Positions 5,774-6,382 of a stretch of 6,382 bases of DNA are shown here, piece by piece; positions within the stretch are counted from its first letter, which is position 1; the number at the start of each line of letters is the position of its first letter. Source of the DNA: Chitinophagaceae bacterium (GTDB lineage: Bacteria; Bacteroidota; Bacteroidia; Chitinophagales; Chitinophagaceae). The notes beneath the pieces were generated by a model. It made no database searches, was not told the origin of the DNA, and saw only the letters and a list, made by a program, of their open reading frames with translations. The position numbers and the translations under genes are program-made. The stretch covers positions 1 to 6,382 of the forward strand of contig JASLDA010000496.1 of NCBI GenBank assembly GCA_030151745.1, read 5' to 3'.

Positions 5774-5809
5774 GCCCGGTTATTTTGCAAATCAAGACCA
5801 AAACATCTT

Positions 5810-6382
5810 ATGGCACATTCACTTCCCGCACTCCCCTACGCCTTCGACGCGCTTGAGCCGCATATCGACGCGCAAACCATGCAGATTCACCACGATAAGC
5901 ATCACCAGGCTTATGTAGATAACCTGAACAAGGCCCTCGCGGATACCGACGGTGCCGGCAAGTCGCTCGAAGAGCTGATGGCGAATATCTCCGGCTACCC
6001 GGCAGCCGTACGCAACAACGGCGGCGGCCACTACAATCACAGCCTGTTTTGGACCGTGCTCGGCCCCAACGGCGGCCAGCCTTCCGGCGAGCTCGCCGAG
6101 GCCATCAACAGCACCTTCGGCTCGCTCGAGGGCCTGAAAGAGAAAATGAACGCCGCCGGCGCCACCCGCTTCGGCTCCGGCTGGGCCTGGCTCATCGTCA
6201 AGGACGGCAAGCTGGAAGTGACTTCCACGCCGAACCAGGATAACCCGCTGATGGACATCGCCGAGGTAAAGGGCACCCCGATCTTCGGCATCGACGTATG
6301 GGAACACGCTTATTACCTGAAATACCAGAACAAGCGCCCCGACTATCTCGGCGCCATCTGGAACGTGGTGAACTGGGACGAA
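5810..6382 (+). CDS. sodA: Superoxide dismutase, Mn-type (Fe/Mn family), 3' end outside window
   Basis: The enzyme converts superoxide to oxygen and hydrogen peroxide in the cytosol; there is no signal peptide. From ATG 5810 the frame stays open for 191 residues to the window edge, and the family is about 200 long, so only some ten residues are missing. The four metal ligands are all visible: His27 (QIHHDKHHQAYV), His77 (GGGHYNHSLFW), Asp162 and His166 (FGIDVWEHAYY). Gly73 and Gln143 (STPNQDNP) are the Mn-SOD pattern; Fe-SODs usually carry the outer-sphere glutamine at the position of Gly73. This favours manganese, but Bacteroidota enzymes of this family can work with either metal. The C-terminal domain reads LKYQNKRPDYLGAIWNVVNWDE (residues 170-191), as expected. 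It is divergent from the permease gene and has its own candidate promoter. Confidence 0.97.
   Translation, partial: MAHSLPALPYAFDALEPHIDAQTMQIHHDKHHQAYVDNLNKALADTDGAGKSLEELMANISGYPAAVRNNGGGHYNHSLFWTVLGPNGGQPSGELAEAINSTFGSLEGLKEKMNAAGATRFGSGWAWLIVKDGKLEVTSTPNQDNPLMDIAEVKGTPIFGIDVWEHAYYLKYQNKRPDYLGAIWNVVNWDE

Noticed and set aside
5638..5809. Possible regulator or small RNA in the gap between permease and sod
   Set aside because: Only candidate promoter elements and a weak 4-bp GTTG/CAAC hairpin near 5680-5695 are visible; no terminator or conserved-looking structure supports an RNA gene.
5819..6307. 162-residue minus-strand frame opposite sod
   Set aside because: Shadow of the sod frame, which carries all four metal ligands.

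Overview
The window looks like an ordinary chromosomal stretch from a moderately GC-rich member of the Bacteroidota, possibly from the Chitinophaga group. Three things support this. The Lpd and permease sequences read like Bacteroidota orthologues. None of the six gene starts has a Shine-Dalgarno sequence. Several starts are preceded by the phylum-type promoter (-33 TTTG/TTG, -7 TAnnTTTG), with exact -7 matches ahead of carA, lpd and the superoxide dismutase gene. The genus is a guess.

Layout from left to right. (1) 1-1021, minus: carA, the glutaminase subunit of carbamoyl-phosphate synthetase, cut off at its C-terminus by the window edge. (2) 1022-1229: a divergent intergenic region with the carA and barrel promoters and a GC-rich foldable block. 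(3) 1230-1964, plus: a small outer-membrane beta-barrel protein with a signal peptide, not assigned to a known family. (4) 1965-2136: a convergent gap with two strong terminators and an AATCTAAAATC repeat. (5) 2137-3546, minus: lpd, dihydrolipoyl dehydrogenase (E3). (6) 3547-3722: lpd promoter, a short direct repeat and a terminator. (7) 3723-3932, minus: a 69-residue single-pass membrane protein of unknown function. (8) 3979-5637, minus: an APC-superfamily amino-acid permease with about 14 predicted membrane segments. (9) 5638-5809: a divergent promoter region. (10) 5810-6382, plus: a Mn-type superoxide dismutase, missing only its last residues.

The genes do not form one pathway. They are mostly single transcription units for housekeeping work: pyrimidine/arginine precursor synthesis, 2-oxoacid dehydrogenase redox chemistry, amino-acid uptake and superoxide removal. 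Only the permease and the small membrane protein might be co-transcribed. I see no mobile element, CRISPR array, tRNA, rRNA or defence system, and nothing I would call a new system. The most interesting details are the loss of two conserved histidines in CarA, an almost leaderless carA promoter, the folded block between carA and the barrel gene, and the ambiguous signal between the permease and the small membrane protein.
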